DNA of 55,918 bases from Lentisphaerae bacterium ADurb.Bin242 (lineage in GTDB: Bacteria; Verrucomicrobiota; Lentisphaeria; Victivallales; UBA1829). The notes beneath the pieces were generated by a model. That model was not told the DNA's origin, searched no databases, and worked only from the letters and a program-made list of their open reading frames with translations. Numbering within the stretch: position 1 is the stretch's first letter; each line of letters begins with the position of its first letter. The stretch covers positions 1 to 55,918 of the forward strand of contig MWCA01000030.1 in NCBI GenBank assembly GCA_002069785.1. The letters run 5' to 3'. Shown piece by piece: positions 17,190-26,173 of this stretch. The translations under genes were made by a program, and so were the position numbers.

Positions 17190-18200
17190 TCATTCCTCTT
17201 CGTTTTTGGCTTTGCGCGTCATCAGTTCCGTGACGGCTTCCCTTGGCGGCTTCCCGTTGTAGATAATGTCGTGGATCGTTTCCACCAGCGGGGTTTCCAC
17301 GCCCAGTTTCCGGGAAAGCTCCAGCGCCGATTCCGAGGTCTTGACCCCTTCCGCCACCACCATTCCCATCGACGCGGTGATCTCCGCGGCGTTCCGCCCC
17401 TTGCCGAGTTCCTCCCCGACGAAGTGATTGCGGCTGTGGCGGCTCATGCACGTGACGATGAGGTCGCCGACGCCGCTGAGGCCGGCGAAGGTCTGCGCCT
17501 TTCCGCCGAGCGCGATTCCCAGCCGGCTCAATTCCGCGATGGCGCGGGTCATCAGGGCCGCCTTGGGGTTGTCGCCCAGCCCCATGCCGTCGATGATCCC
17601 GGCGGCGATGGCGTAGACGTTTTTCAGGGAACCGCCCAGCTCGACGCCGATCCAGTCCGTGCCGGTGTAGACCCGGAAGAATTCATTCATGAAGACCGCC
17701 TGAATGCTTTTCGCCAGCGCGAGGTCCTGCGAAGCCACTACAACCGCCGTCGGAATCCTGTGCGCCACCTCTTCCGCCAGGCTGGGACCCGAAAGCACCG
17801 CGTAGCGGCAGTCGCCCAGAACCTGTTCGCAGACTTCGCTCATCCGCAGAAGGGAACCCGTTTCGATGCCTTTGGCGATGTTCAGCAGAGGATGCTGCTC
17901 CTTGCGGAAATGAGGCTGAAGCTTCTGCAGGGTGCCCCTCATATACTGGGACGGCGCCGCCAGCACGACCAGTTCCGCGTCTCCGACGGCTTTCCCGATG
18001 TCCTCCTCGATCTTCAATTCCGGCGGAAGGCTCATGCCTTTGAGAAACGGGTTCATCCCCGTGCGGACGATGGTGCGGAGATTTTCGGGAAAGGGACCCC
18101 AGAGGGTCACGGCATGCCGGTTGGCCGTGAGGACCAGCGCCAGAGCCGTTCCCCAGGCGCCGTCCCCGAGGACCGTGACACGAATCGGATGCGTATTCAT
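17190..18200 (-). CDS. gpsA: NAD(P)-dependent glycerol-3-phosphate dehydrogenase
   Basis: 336 residues. It makes sn-glycerol-3-phosphate from dihydroxyacetone phosphate for phospholipid synthesis. The Rossmann motif GDGAWGTALA (about 12-21) and the catalytic region ELGGSLKNVYAIAAGIIDG are intact, followed by the C-terminal helical domain with SGVGDLIVTCMSRHSRNHFVG. The start overlaps the plsY stop as ATGA. Together the two genes supply and acylate glycerol-3-phosphate. Confidence 0.96.
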   Translation of the reverse strand: MNTHPIRVTVLGDGAWGTALALVLTANRHAVTLWGPFPENLRTIVRTGMNPFLKGMSLPPELKIEEDIGKAVGDAELVVLAAPSQYMRGTLQKLQPHFRKEQHPLLNIAKGIETGSLLRMSEVCEQVLGDCRYAVLSGPSLAEEVAHRIPTAVVVASQDLALAKSIQAVFMNEFFRVYTGTDWIGVELGGSLKNVYAIAAGIIDGMGLGDNPKAALMTRAIAELSRLGIALGGKAQTFAGLSGVGDLIVTCMSRHSRNHFVGEELGKGRNAAEITASMGMVVAEGVKTSESALELSRKLGVETPLVETIHDIIYNGKPPREAVTELMTRKAKNEEE

Positions 18201-18877
18201 TCCGGATCAACCTCGTTTTTCATTTCCGGCTTCTTGACGAACCGGCTTTCCGTCCCGTTCAGCAGACGTTTGATGTTGGAAATGTGCCGGACGATGGTCA
18301 GCAGGGCGAAAACCAGCAGCAGGATCATTTCCGGACGGGTGACGGAGATATGGGCGAAGCGGGCCAGCGCCCACGCCGACGCGGGAAGCGCGACGGCCGC
18401 GCAGAGGCTCGCCAGCGAAACGTAGCGGCTTGCAAAAAAGACGATCCCCCAGACTGCCGCGGCGCAGACCACCGCCAGCGGGTTGAGCGCCAGGATCGCT
18501 CCGGCCGCGGTGGATACGCCTTTTCCTCCCTTGAACCCGAGATAAACCGGGTAGATATGGCCGATCACCACGAGGAAGGCGGTCAGCACGACCAGCAGTC
18601 CGCCGGTGGTGTGGGACCCCCAGGGCAGCTGTTTCAGAAGACAGGAGGCGATCAGCACGGGGATTGCTCCCTTGAGAAGGTCGCAGGCGAAACAGAGGCG
18701 GCCCCAGTTTTTCCCGACCACCCGGGTGACGTTGGTCGCTCCGATGTTTCCGCTTCCCTGCGTGCGGATGTCGATCCCCTTGAATTTTCCGATCAGGTAG
18801 CCGAAAGGGATTGAGCCGATCAGATAACTGCCGGTCAGGGTGGCGGCAAAAATCAGAAGCGTTTCCAGTTGAGTCAT
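18197..18877 (-). CDS. plsY: Glycerol-3-phosphate acyltransferase (acyl-phosphate dependent)
   Basis: 226 residues with about five membrane helices. The PlsY motifs are present: SGNIGATNVTR (near residue 42) and GFKGGKGVSTAAG (near 113). It acylates glycerol-3-phosphate at position 1 using acyl-phosphate. It is first in a two-gene operon with gpsA. The charged C-terminal tail (NGTESRFVKKPEMKNEVDPE) is a little longer than usual. Confidence 0.95.
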   Translation of the reverse strand: MTQLETLLIFAATLTGSYLIGSIPFGYLIGKFKGIDIRTQGSGNIGATNVTRVVGKNWGRLCFACDLLKGAIPVLIASCLLKQLPWGSHTTGGLLVVLTAFLVVIGHIYPVYLGFKGGKGVSTAAGAILALNPLAVVCAAAVWGIVFFASRYVSLASLCAAVALPASAWALARFAHISVTRPEMILLLVFALLTIVRHISNIKRLLNGTESRFVKKPEMKNEVDPE

Positions 18878-18959
18878 TTTTTCTCCGTCATGTTTGCCCC
18901 CGGACGCCGGAGGGGTTATATTACATTCCTCAAATATATTTATTTCATGGAGACATAGT

Positions 18960-20114
18960 ATGCTTCAAAACAATGATTTTTCAAGCGGAAAAGCAAAAAC
19001 TTTTCGTGCAAAGCTCCTGATTGCCTCGTCGGAGGAGTCCGCCGATATTTTCTACGCAAGCGGATTCCACGCCCCGGACGAGTTTTACTACTACGAAACG
19101 GAGCACGAAAAGGGAATCATCGTTTCCCCGCTGGAATATTCGCGCGCGGTCTCGGAAGTCCGAAAGGAAATCCGGGTTCTCGACCGTTCGCAGCTGCTGA
19201 AGGAGTGCGGTGCGGAAGTCCCGTTTCCGGTGTTCCTCAGCCGTCGTCTCGGCGTGGACTGCTGGCAGGTCCCGGCCCGTTTTCCCTTTGCCGATGCGCA
19301 GGACCTCCTCAAGGCGGGCATCCGGCTGGAATGTTCCCGGACCGTCCCGTTCTTCCCGGAACGGATGTGCAAGACCGGAGAAGAGATTGCCGCAATCCGG
19401 AAATCCGTCCAGGCGGCCGAGGAAATGATGCGGCTGCTGCAATACATCCTGACGGAATCCAAAGTGAATTCCAGAGGTTTTCTGGAACTGGCCGGTACCG
19501 TCGTGACCAGCGAATTCCTCCGGTCCGAGCTGGAGGGCAGCTTCAAGAAGATGGGATACTCGGCGTCCCGGACCATCATCGCTCACGGACCCCAGGGGTC
19601 GGAGCCGCACAACATCGGAAGCGGCCCCATCCGGAAAGGCGAACCGATTGTGGCGGATATCTTTCCCCGCAGCGATGTGACCGGATACTGGGGCGACATG
19701 ACCCGTACGTTCGTCAAGGGCAAGGCCGCCCCGGTCGTGAAGCGGGCCTTCCATGCCGTCCTCAAGGCGTCGGAAACGGCGAAAAGCCTTCTGCGTTCCG
19801 GCGCGATCGCGTCCGAAGTCCACCAGGCGGCCTGCGAAGCGCTCCGGAACGCCGGATTCCGGACCGGACGCACGAAGGAGGGGCTGCCCTGCGGCTTTTT
19901 CCACGGACTGGGGCATGGCGTGGGACTCGAGATTCACGAAGCGCCGCGGGTGTCGCCCCTGAATCCCAACCCGCTGCGGGCCGGGAATGTGGTCAGCGTC
20001 GAACCCGGGCTGTATTATCCCGAATGGGGAGGAATCCGGCTGGAGGACCTGGTGGTTATCACACGGGATTCCTTCCGCAGCTTCAACACCATGGGGATGG
20101 AACTGGAGCTTTGA
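18960..20114 (+). CDS. M24-family Xaa-Pro aminopeptidase
   Basis: 384 residues. The N-terminal creatinase-like domain (1-140) is followed by a pita-bread metallopeptidase domain. All five metal ligands are visible in context: VADIFPR, GDMTRTF, GLGHGVGLEIHE, SVEPGLYYP and IRLEDLV. It should remove N-terminal residues next to proline in the cytoplasm. The start at 18960 follows GGAG at 18949-18952. It converges with tsaB with only three bases between the stops. Confidence 0.88.
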   Translation: MLQNNDFSSGKAKTFRAKLLIASSEESADIFYASGFHAPDEFYYYETEHEKGIIVSPLEYSRAVSEVRKEIRVLDRSQLLKECGAEVPFPVFLSRRLGVDCWQVPARFPFADAQDLLKAGIRLECSRTVPFFPERMCKTGEEIAAIRKSVQAAEEMMRLLQYILTESKVNSRGFLELAGTVVTSEFLRSELEGSFKKMGYSASRTIIAHGPQGSEPHNIGSGPIRKGEPIVADIFPRSDVTGYWGDMTRTFVKGKAAPVVKRAFHAVLKASETAKSLLRSGAIASEVHQAACEALRNAGFRTGRTKEGLPCGFFHGLGHGVGLEIHEAPRVSPLNPNPLRAGNVVSVEPGLYYPEWGGIRLEDLVVITRDSFRSFNTMGMELEL

Positions 20115-20117
20115 GAG

Positions 20118-20792
20118 TCACATCTGCCGGGGAATGCGCGGCTCCACGAAGACCGCCGGCCGGAGGTAGACCGGCATCGTCAGGGGCATTGTGAAATCTT
20201 CCTGCGAATGGGTGATCAAATGGGCGGCGGAAACATGCGGAACCGTATATAAACATCTTACTGTTTCCGGACCCGCGATCTCCCGAATCCGCTCCGCGTC
20301 CTTCTCCAGGGCGGCAAAGGCGTCGTACTCCCGCAAGGGACCCGGAGAGCCTTTCTTCAGTACCGCGTGAAACTCGGAGGGCTTGAAAAACACACCGTCC
20401 CGCTCCAGCCCGAAGGCGAGGAGCTCATCGCGCCGTCCGTCGAAGAGGACCAGCACGCGGCGGATGGAGGGCGCCAGATTCAGGGAGTCCGCAATGGCGG
20501 AGGCTGTGGAAACGCCGCGTCTGCGGACCGTTTTTCCGAAGGTCAGGCCGAGCACAAAAGAGGCCGCCACACGCAACCCTGTAAAAGAGCCCGGACCGGT
20601 ACCGACGCTCCATTCGGAGATGTTGCGCAATGTCAGCCCGTGTTTGCCGAGGAGCTGTTCAAGCCAGACCGGAAGCCCGGAGGCGTTCCGCGGGGGGAAT
20701 TCGAGGGATTCATCCAGCAAAATACGCCCGGAGGAATCGACGACGGCGAAAGAAGCCTCTTTCCAGGAATAATCCAAACCGGCTTTGTACAT
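20118..20792 (-). CDS. tsaB: tRNA threonylcarbamoyladenosine biosynthesis protein TsaB
   Basis: 224 residues. TsaB is the non-catalytic partner of TsaD in making t6A37 on tRNAs that read ANN codons. The ASKHA-fold signature GTGPGSFTGLRVA (near residue 64) is clear. The C-terminal half is variable, as is usual in this family. It lies 9 bases after the NifU-like gene and probably shares its transcript. No tsaD, tsaC or tsaE is in the window. Confidence 0.9.
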   Translation of the reverse strand: MYKAGLDYSWKEASFAVVDSSGRILLDESLEFPPRNASGLPVWLEQLLGKHGLTLRNISEWSVGTGPGSFTGLRVAASFVLGLTFGKTVRRRGVSTASAIADSLNLAPSIRRVLVLFDGRRDELLAFGLERDGVFFKPSEFHAVLKKGSPGPLREYDAFAALEKDAERIREIAGPETVRCLYTVPHVSAAHLITHSQEDFTMPLTMPVYLRPAVFVEPRIPRQM

Positions 20793-20801
20793 AATGAATG
20801 C

Positions 20802-21020
20802 TCAGACCCGCTCCACCACGATTTCCGGATCGATTTCTTCGCGGAGAATCCGCTCGATTCCGTCTTTGATCGTCATTGTGGCGTGGGGGCAGCAGCCGCA
20901 AGCTCCTTTGAGGCGGAGTTGAACCGTTTTTCCCTGGATCGAAACGACCTCGAGATCCCCTCCGTCGTTCTGCAGGCATTCTCTGAGTTCTTCGAGTTTT
21001 GCGCGTATTTTGGCTTCCAT
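20802..21020 (-). CDS. NifU C-terminal-domain iron-sulfur scaffold protein
   Basis: 72 residues, only the NifU C-terminal domain. The cluster-binding motif is CGCCP inside LKGACGCCPHATMTIKDGIE, matching the family's CxxC. Such stand-alone domains (NfuA-like) pass Fe-S clusters to apo-proteins. The start at 21020 is fixed by AAGGA at 21025-21029. A longer open frame upstream has no homology and starts in the promoter region. Confidence 0.88.
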   Translation of the reverse strand: MEAKIRAKLEELRECLQNDGGDLEVVSIQGKTVQLRLKGACGCCPHATMTIKDGIERILREEIDPEIVVERV

Positions 21021-21100
21021 GATCGTCCTTTCCGCCGGAATGGCCCGGCTGGGGGTTCGTGTCTTTTTCCGGTCCGTTTCAGTTCCGGGTCTTATCCGTA

Positions 21101-21128
21101 ACAATACAGCCTTTTGTTTTCTTTTCAA
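21101..21128 (-). promoter_or_regulatory. Predicted promoter of the NifU-like/tsaB operon
   Basis: Read on the minus strand: TTGAAA (21128-21123), 16 bases, TATTGT (21106-21101). It lies about 80 bases before the start codon. Confidence 0.5.
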
Positions 21129-21290
21129 ATGGAATCGCCGATTTCGTCCGGAAAAAGCGGGGCCGGCGGAAGCGCGGAGGCTCATTTTTCCCCGCGGACC
21201 TTGTTTTTTCTTTGGAATCTTTTCACGCCGGCCGGAGGATTTATTGTAAAAAAAAACTATTTTATTGATCTTTCTTTTTCCTTTTCATTC

Positions 21291-21318
21291 TTGAAATGAT
21301 GCGCATGCGGATTATATT
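21291..21318 (+). promoter_or_regulatory. Predicted promoter of gdhA
   Basis: TTGAAA (21291-21296), 16 bases, TATATT (21313-21318). The start codon is about 60 bases downstream and has AAGGAGA before it. Confidence 0.6.
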
Positions 21319-21377
21319 AAATCACTTTTTTGATCCAAACGATGAACAATTCAAGTGGGTAAGGAGAAGAAAACACG

Positions 21378-22721
21378 ATGAATGCCTATGCGCAGCGTGT
21401 GTTTGAGAGCCTGAAGACGGCCGCTCCCTGGGAGGCGGAATTTCTTCAAAGCGTCACGGAAGTATTTGAATCCCTGGGCAAAATCCTGGACGCGAATCCG
21501 CGATACGAAAAGAACAAGATTCTGGAACGCGTCACCATCCCGGAACGGGTCATTACCTTCCAGGTCCCCTGGATTGACGATAAGGGCGAGATCCGGATCA
21601 ATTACGGATACCGGGTTCAATTCAACAGCGCCATCGGGCCCTACAAGGGCGGACTTCGCTTCCATCCGTCCGTGAATCTCGGCATCCTCAAGTTCCTTGG
21701 CTTCGAGCAGATCTTCAAGAACAGCCTCACGACGCTCCCGATGGGCGGCGGCAAGGGCGGCAGCAATTTCGATCCCAAGGGAAAATCCGACCGGGAAGTC
21801 ATGGCTTTCTGCCGAGCTTTCATGACCGAACTTTACCGTCATATCGGACCGAACACCGACATCCCCGCCGGCGATATCGGCGTGGGCGGACGCGAGATCG
21901 GCTACCTGTTCGGCACCTACAAGAAGATCGTCAACAGCTATGACAGCGTTCTCACCGGCAAAGGCCTGAACTGGGGCGGAAGCCTGATCCGTCCGGAGGC
22001 CACCGGCTACGGAAACGTCTACTTCGCCACGGAAATGCTGGCGACGCGCGGCGCGTCCTTTGAAGGACGCCGGGTCCTGGTGTCCGGATCGGGAAATGTG
22101 GCCCAGTACGCGGTCCAGAAGGCGACTCAGCTGGGCGGGAAGGTGCTTTCCATGTCGGATTCCAGCGGCACGATCATCGACAAGGACGGTATCAACGCTG
22201 AAAAACTTGATTACGTCATGACCCTGAAAAATGTCCGCCGCGGCCGGATTGCCGAATATGCGAATGTCTTCAAGGGTTCCGCGTATTACGAAGGACAGCG
22301 TCCGTGGCAGCTGATCAAGGCGGATATCGCTCTTCCGTGCGCGACCCAGAACGAACTGGATGAAAAAGACGCCCTGACTCTGGTCAAGAACGGCTGCATC
22401 TGTGTGTCCGAGGGCGCCAACATGCCCTCCACCATCGGCGCGACCAACGTCTTCCTGGCCAACAACGTCCTCTTCGGTCCGGGCAAGGCGGCCAACGCCG
22501 GCGGCGTCGCCACCAGCGGCCTCGAGATGAGCCAGAACGCCATGCGTCTCGGGTGGAGCACCGCGGAAGTGGACAAGCGTCTCAATGAGATCATGAAGAA
22601 CATCCACACGGCCGCGCATTCCGTCGCGAAGGAATTCGGCGAACCCAGCAACTACGTGCTGGGTGCGAACATTGCCGGGTTCCGGAAGGTTGCCGACTCC
22701 ATGATCGACCTCGGCATCTGA
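21378..22721 (+). CDS. gdhA: NADP-type glutamate dehydrogenase
   Basis: 447 residues, the usual length of the hexameric bacterial enzyme. It makes glutamate from 2-oxoglutarate and ammonium. The substrate lysines are in GPYKGGLRFHP and TLPMGGGKGGSNFDP. The Rossmann domain has VSGSGNVAQYAVQKA. ATCATQNELD-type and EGANMPST motifs of the small hexameric class are present (PCATQNELDEKDA). It is a single-gene unit, with its own promoter and a rho-independent terminator directly after the stop. Confidence 0.96.
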   Translation: MNAYAQRVFESLKTAAPWEAEFLQSVTEVFESLGKILDANPRYEKNKILERVTIPERVITFQVPWIDDKGEIRINYGYRVQFNSAIGPYKGGLRFHPSVNLGILKFLGFEQIFKNSLTTLPMGGGKGGSNFDPKGKSDREVMAFCRAFMTELYRHIGPNTDIPAGDIGVGGREIGYLFGTYKKIVNSYDSVLTGKGLNWGGSLIRPEATGYGNVYFATEMLATRGASFEGRRVLVSGSGNVAQYAVQKATQLGGKVLSMSDSSGTIIDKDGINAEKLDYVMTLKNVRRGRIAEYANVFKGSAYYEGQRPWQLIKADIALPCATQNELDEKDALTLVKNGCICVSEGANMPSTIGATNVFLANNVLFGPGKAANAGGVATSGLEMSQNAMRLGWSTAEVDKRLNEIMKNIHTAAHSVAKEFGEPSNYVLGANIAGFRKVADSMIDLGI

Positions 22722-22741
22722 GAAAATCCGAAGTTTTTCCG

Positions 22742-22774
22742 AAAAAAAGGCACGTCTCCGGGCGTGTCTTTTTT
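22742..22774 (+). terminator. Rho-independent terminator of gdhA
   Basis: GGCACG (22749-22754) pairs with CGTGTC (22763-22768, one G-U) and is followed by six T. The A-run before the stem lets it work weakly on the other strand too. Confidence 0.75.
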
Positions 22775-22793
22775 GTGTACGTCCGACCACACA

Positions 22794-22822
22794 CAAAAAA
22801 GGCAGGGAATTCATACCCTGCC
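22794..22822 (-). terminator. Rho-independent terminator of hicAB
   Basis: GGCAGGG (22801-22807) and CCCTGCC (22816-22822) form a perfect 7-bp stem. On the minus strand it is followed by a T-run (complement of the A-run at 22794-22800). It ends the hicA-hicB transcript. Confidence 0.78.
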
Positions 22823-22852
22823 GAATTGAAAAAATCAAAAATTGGATAGAGG

Positions 22853-23263
22853 TTATGCGTTGCTTCTGATATATTCCAGCGTGGCATCAACCATTAACTC
22901 GGAACGTGTCTTTTTTACTTTCTTTGCAAATACAGTGATTTCCTGTATTTTGGCTTCTGTGGAGGTTACGTTGATTCTTGCCGGGAGAGAAGGCATATAG
23001 ACTGTGACAGGAACAATAAAAATGACTTTGTCACGGCAGCGCTTTGCTTTTTCTTCCAACTCTTTTATCGTCGAAGGATTCGGCATTTTTCCGTGAAGGT
23101 CGGCCACTCCCATGGCATAACTGGCAAGACTGTCGGAGGCTTCTTTCATCAATTCCTCTAAGGTATGTCCCTCTGCCATACAAGTATCAAGGTCAGGAAA
23201 TTCACCCCATAACCCTTTCTCATTCCTGTGTATAAACAGAAAATATGTTTTTTTGTTTTCCAT
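22853..23263 (-). CDS. hicB: HicB-type antitoxin with ribbon-helix-helix domain
   Basis: 136 residues. The N-terminal HicB fold (YFLFIHRNEKGLWGEFPDL) is a partly degraded RNase-H-like domain that binds HicA. The C-terminal part (ARINVTSTEAKIQEITVFAKK, written here only in part) is a ribbon-helix-helix DNA-binding domain, so the protein should repress its own operon. It follows hicA by 32 bases. A terminator lies right after it. The operator candidates are at 23524-23582. Confidence 0.88.
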   Translation of the reverse strand: MENKKTYFLFIHRNEKGLWGEFPDLDTCMAEGHTLEELMKEASDSLASYAMGVADLHGKMPNPSTIKELEEKAKRCRDKVIFIVPVTVYMPSLPARINVTSTEAKIQEITVFAKKVKKTRSELMVDATLEYIRSNA

Positions 23264-23295
23264 CGTCCTATCTCCTCCCTGTTTGGGGTCCTTTT

Positions 23296-23490
23296 TTATT
23301 TTCCTGTTGTTGTGATTCTTCTTACCATCGCTTTTGCTAAATTTGGATTGATCTCTTTGCTTCCATGATTCGGTATAACCAATGGTGTCCGGCTTTTTTT
23401 ATGCGCCCAAATCACATGACTTCCTTTTCCTTCTCTCAGGATATACCATCCGTATTTCAAAGCGGTTTCAGCAATTTCTCTATATTTCAT
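23296..23490 (-). CDS. hicA: HicA-type mRNA interferase toxin
   Basis: 64 residues with the double-stranded-RNA-binding fold of HicA. The catalytic histidine is H25 in GKGSHVIW and the C-terminal HGSKEINPNLAKAMVRR helix is typical. It would cleave mRNA when not bound by HicB. It is first in the operon, the usual hicA-hicB order. Confidence 0.9.
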   Translation of the reverse strand: MKYREIAETALKYGWYILREGKGSHVIWAHKKSRTPLVIPNHGSKEINPNLAKAMVRRITTTGK

Positions 23491-23519
23491 AAGACAATTC
23501 TTCCAGATATTGGTTCAAT

Positions 23520-23582
23520 AAAATACATCTTTTTTGATGTATTTCAAGTGTCAAAAACAAAAAATACATCTTTTTTGATGTG
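23520..23582 (-). promoter_or_regulatory. hicA promoter with two HicB operator candidates
   Basis: On the minus strand a promoter reads TTGAAA (23547-23542), 16 bases, TATTTT (23525-23520). Its spacer holds the inverted repeat TACATC-T6-GATGTA (23524-23541). A second copy with one change lies at 23565-23582, centre to centre 41 bases, about four helical turns. The placement fits cooperative repression by the ribbon-helix-helix domain of HicB. Confidence 0.6.
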
Positions 23583-23599
23583 TTGTTTTTGGGAATCGA

Positions 23600-23638
23600 G
23601 CCGGAAGGAATTGAGAACCACTCAAATTCTCCTCCGGC
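23600..23638. terminator. Hairpin after queA
   Basis: GCCGGA (23600-23605) pairs with TCCGGC (23633-23638). Inside, AATTGAG pairs with CTCAAATT apart from one bulge. There is no T-run on the minus strand, so it may be a weak or rho-assisted terminator or an mRNA-end stabiliser. Confidence 0.4.
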
Positions 23639-23648
23639 TTGAAACGCT

Positions 23649-24707
23649 TCAGCGGATCCGGTTCCGAATCAGCATGCAGTCGCCGTAGCTGAAAAAACGC
23701 ATCCGTTCCCGGATCGCGTAACGGTAGGCCTCCATCACCAGCTCGAAGCCGGCGAAGGCGGAGACCAGCATCAGCAGCGTGCTTTTCGGCAGGTGGAAAT
23801 TGGTGAGAAGCATGTCCGCCGACTTGACTTTGCAAGGCGGATAAATGAAAAGGGACGTATCCGTTTCCTGTTCCTCGAAAAGGCCGTCGGGGCGGAGGAC
23901 GGATTCGAGCACGCGGAGGGAGGTGGTCCCGACCGCGGTGATTTTTTTCCCTTTTGTGCGGGCGGCGTTCAAAAGGTCCGCCGATTCCCGGGAAAGGAAG
24001 AAATGCTCGCTGTGCATGGGATGTTCGGCGATGTTTTCGACCGTGACCGGCTGAAAAGTGCCTTGCCCGACATGAAGCGTCAACTCGGCTTCCGTCACGC
24101 CTTTTCGCTTGAGTTTTTCCAGGATTTCCTGCGTAAAATGAAGCCCGGCCGTGGGGGCGGCGACGGCGCCGGGGGCTTTGGCGTAGACGGTCTGATAGCG
24201 CTCCGCGTCGGGCGGGATGTCTTCTCCCCGGCGGATGTACGGCGGCAGGGGAACGTGTCCGCAAAGACGCAACGTCCGGTCCGTGTCGTCCTGGAGGAAC
24301 CGGACCCGGCAGTTGCCGCCGGGGTCCTTTGCAACCAGCTCGACGCTCCGGCCGGAATCCTTCATTGTCCGGTCCAGCAGGGACAGCACGGCGCCCGTTT
24401 TGATCCGCTTCGCGTTCTTCATCAGGCAGTTCCAGACGGAGCCGGAAACGGGATGGAGCAGCAGGATCTCCAGTTTCGCGCCGGAGTCCTTGCGGGCGTA
24501 AAGACGCGCCCGGATGACCCGCGTGTTGTTGAGCGCCAGCAGATCGCCGTCTTCAAAGTATTCCGGGATGGCGGAAAAAGGACGGATTACCATGGAGCCG
24601 TCCGCCGGATTCAGCACTAGCATACGCGAATCGCCCCGTCTTTCGGGAGGGTTCTGGGCGATTAGTTCTGGCGGCAGCGCATAGTCGAAATCACTGGTGC
24701 GCATCAT
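23649..24707 (-). CDS. queA: S-adenosylmethionine:tRNA ribosyltransferase-isomerase
   Basis: 352 residues. It adds the cyclopentene ring that turns preQ1 into epoxyqueuosine in tRNA. Family landmarks are FDYALPPELIAQNPPERR at the start, LALNNTRVIRARL, APGAVAAPTAGLHFT, LHVGQGTFQPV and TNFHLPKSTLLMLVSAF. The start at 24707 (MMRTSDFDY) has GAGGGG 7 bases before it and overlaps glgA by 17 bases. No other queuosine genes are nearby. Confidence 0.95.
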   Translation of the reverse strand: MMRTSDFDYALPPELIAQNPPERRGDSRMLVLNPADGSMVIRPFSAIPEYFEDGDLLALNNTRVIRARLYARKDSGAKLEILLLHPVSGSVWNCLMKNAKRIKTGAVLSLLDRTMKDSGRSVELVAKDPGGNCRVRFLQDDTDRTLRLCGHVPLPPYIRRGEDIPPDAERYQTVYAKAPGAVAAPTAGLHFTQEILEKLKRKGVTEAELTLHVGQGTFQPVTVENIAEHPMHSEHFFLSRESADLLNAARTKGKKITAVGTTSLRVLESVLRPDGLFEEQETDTSLFIYPPCKVKSADMLLTNFHLPKSTLLMLVSAFAGFELVMEAYRYAIRERMRFFSYGDCMLIRNRIR

Positions 24708-26160
24708 GGTAGAGCCCCTCGTAGAGGGAAGCGGTGTGATCCCAGGAGAAATCCATCCGCATGGCGTTTTTCCGCATGGCAAGAATGTCAGAGGGAGAAT
24801 CGCGGAAAATGTCGGCCGCCCAGCGGATGGTGTTCCGCAGCGATTCAGTGTTCAGGTCCCAGAAAACGAATCCGGTGGATTTGCCCGGGGCGTCCGGGGA
24901 GTAGTTCCGCACGGTGTCCGCCAGGCCGCCGGTGTGCCGGACCAGCGGAAGGGTGCCGTAGCGCATGCTGTACATCTGGTTGAGACCGCAGGGTTCATAG
25001 CGGGACGGCATGATGAAGATATCCGAACCGGCTTCCAGCAGATGGGAATCGATGTCGTTCGTATACCCGATGAAAACAGCAAGCCGCTGGGGATATTTGG
25101 AGGCCAGATACTGGAAATGTTTCTGAAGGCCGGGGTCACCGGCGCCGACCAGGACGAATTGGAAATCGTCGTGGTAAAGCATGTCCTCCAGACAGGAGGC
25201 AAAGACATCCAGCCCCTTCTGGTAGGCGAGGCGGGAGAGGATTCCGAAAAGGGGGACCTCCGGACGTTCCGGCAGCTCGAAACGTTTCTGGAGTGCGGCT
25301 TTGCATACGGCCTTCCCCTTCAGGTTTTTCGCGGAGTACCGGGCCGGGAGCCGGGAGTCGGTTGCCGGATTCCATTCCTTCGTGTTGATCCCGTTGGTGA
25401 TGCCGCGGAGACGGCCCCGGTAGGCGCAGTGGCGGAGGGCGGAGTCCAGCGAGAATCCGTATTCGGGGGAGAGGATTTCCTCGGCATACGTCCGGCTGAC
25501 CGTGCTGACGATGTCCGCGCATAGGATGCCGCCTTTGAGAAGATTGATCCGGTCGTAGAATTCCAGACACATGTAGTTGAAGTATTCCCACCCGAGCCCG
25601 GTCCAGTAGAGGTTGCCCTTGTCATAGATGCCCTGATATCCGATGTTGTGGATGGTCATGACCGAGCGGGTGTTCCGGAAAGCGGGAAAGCCGGAATAAA
25701 GCGGGCTTTTGAGGTAAACGGAGCAAAGGGCGCTGTGCCAGTCGTTGAGATGGAGGATGTCGGGCTCCAGTCCGAGCGCAAGAATGGCCTGCATTGCGGC
25801 GCGGGAGAAGAAGATGAACCGCTTCGCGTTGTCGGGATATTCGCTTCCGTTCCAGTCGTACAGCGTGGAGCGGTCGAAGAAACGGTTGAACTCGATGAAG
25901 TAACAGGTGAGGTTTTCGCGGAGCTTCTTGATCCGGATCTGCGCCCAGAGCGTTTCCGGGCCGAACGGAACGCCGAGCATCGCATGGAATCCGTCGAATG
26001 TCAGGTTGAGCTTGCCCGTCTGCTGGGCGTAATACGGCAGGATGACGCTGATCTGGTGTCCGCGCGTCGCCAGGGCTTCCGGAAGCGCGGCGGAAACATC
26101 CGCCAGGCCTCCCGTTTTCGCATAAGGGGTGGACTCGCTCGTCACCCAGACTATTTTCAT
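24691..26160 (-). CDS. glgA: Glycogen synthase (ADP-glucose, GT5)
   Basis: 489 residues. It extends alpha-1,4-glucan with ADP-glucose. The N-terminal KTGGLADV loop (about 15-22) binds ADP-glucose, LHLNDWHSAL follows, and the C-terminal domain carries SRYEPCGLNQMYSMRYGTLPL (given here at its limit) with the catalytic E-x7-E. The gene lies between a rhomboid-fold protein (13 bases upstream) and queA (overlapping). The matching debranching enzyme is at 6.2-10.5 kb, so the window holds both synthesis and breakdown genes. Confidence 0.95.
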   Translation of the reverse strand: MKIVWVTSESTPYAKTGGLADVSAALPEALATRGHQISVILPYYAQQTGKLNLTFDGFHAMLGVPFGPETLWAQIRIKKLRENLTCYFIEFNRFFDRSTLYDWNGSEYPDNAKRFIFFSRAAMQAILALGLEPDILHLNDWHSALCSVYLKSPLYSGFPAFRNTRSVMTIHNIGYQGIYDKGNLYWTGLGWEYFNYMCLEFYDRINLLKGGILCADIVSTVSRTYAEEILSPEYGFSLDSALRHCAYRGRLRGITNGINTKEWNPATDSRLPARYSAKNLKGKAVCKAALQKRFELPERPEVPLFGILSRLAYQKGLDVFASCLEDMLYHDDFQFVLVGAGDPGLQKHFQYLASKYPQRLAVFIGYTNDIDSHLLEAGSDIFIMPSRYEPCGLNQMYSMRYGTLPLVRHTGGLADTVRNYSPDAPGKSTGFVFWDLNTESLRNTIRWAADIFRDSPSDILAMRKNAMRMDFSWDHTASLYEGLYHDAHQ

Positions 26161-26173
26161 CGCAATCCGCCTT

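Larger units (their letters stand above)
21021..21377. other. Divergent promoter region between the NifU-like gene and gdhA
   Basis: 357 bases with no gene. It contains a predicted promoter for each neighbour (21101-21128 minus, 21291-21318 plus). Between them is a GC-rich then A/T-homopolymer stretch with no recognisable motif. Confidence 0.6.
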
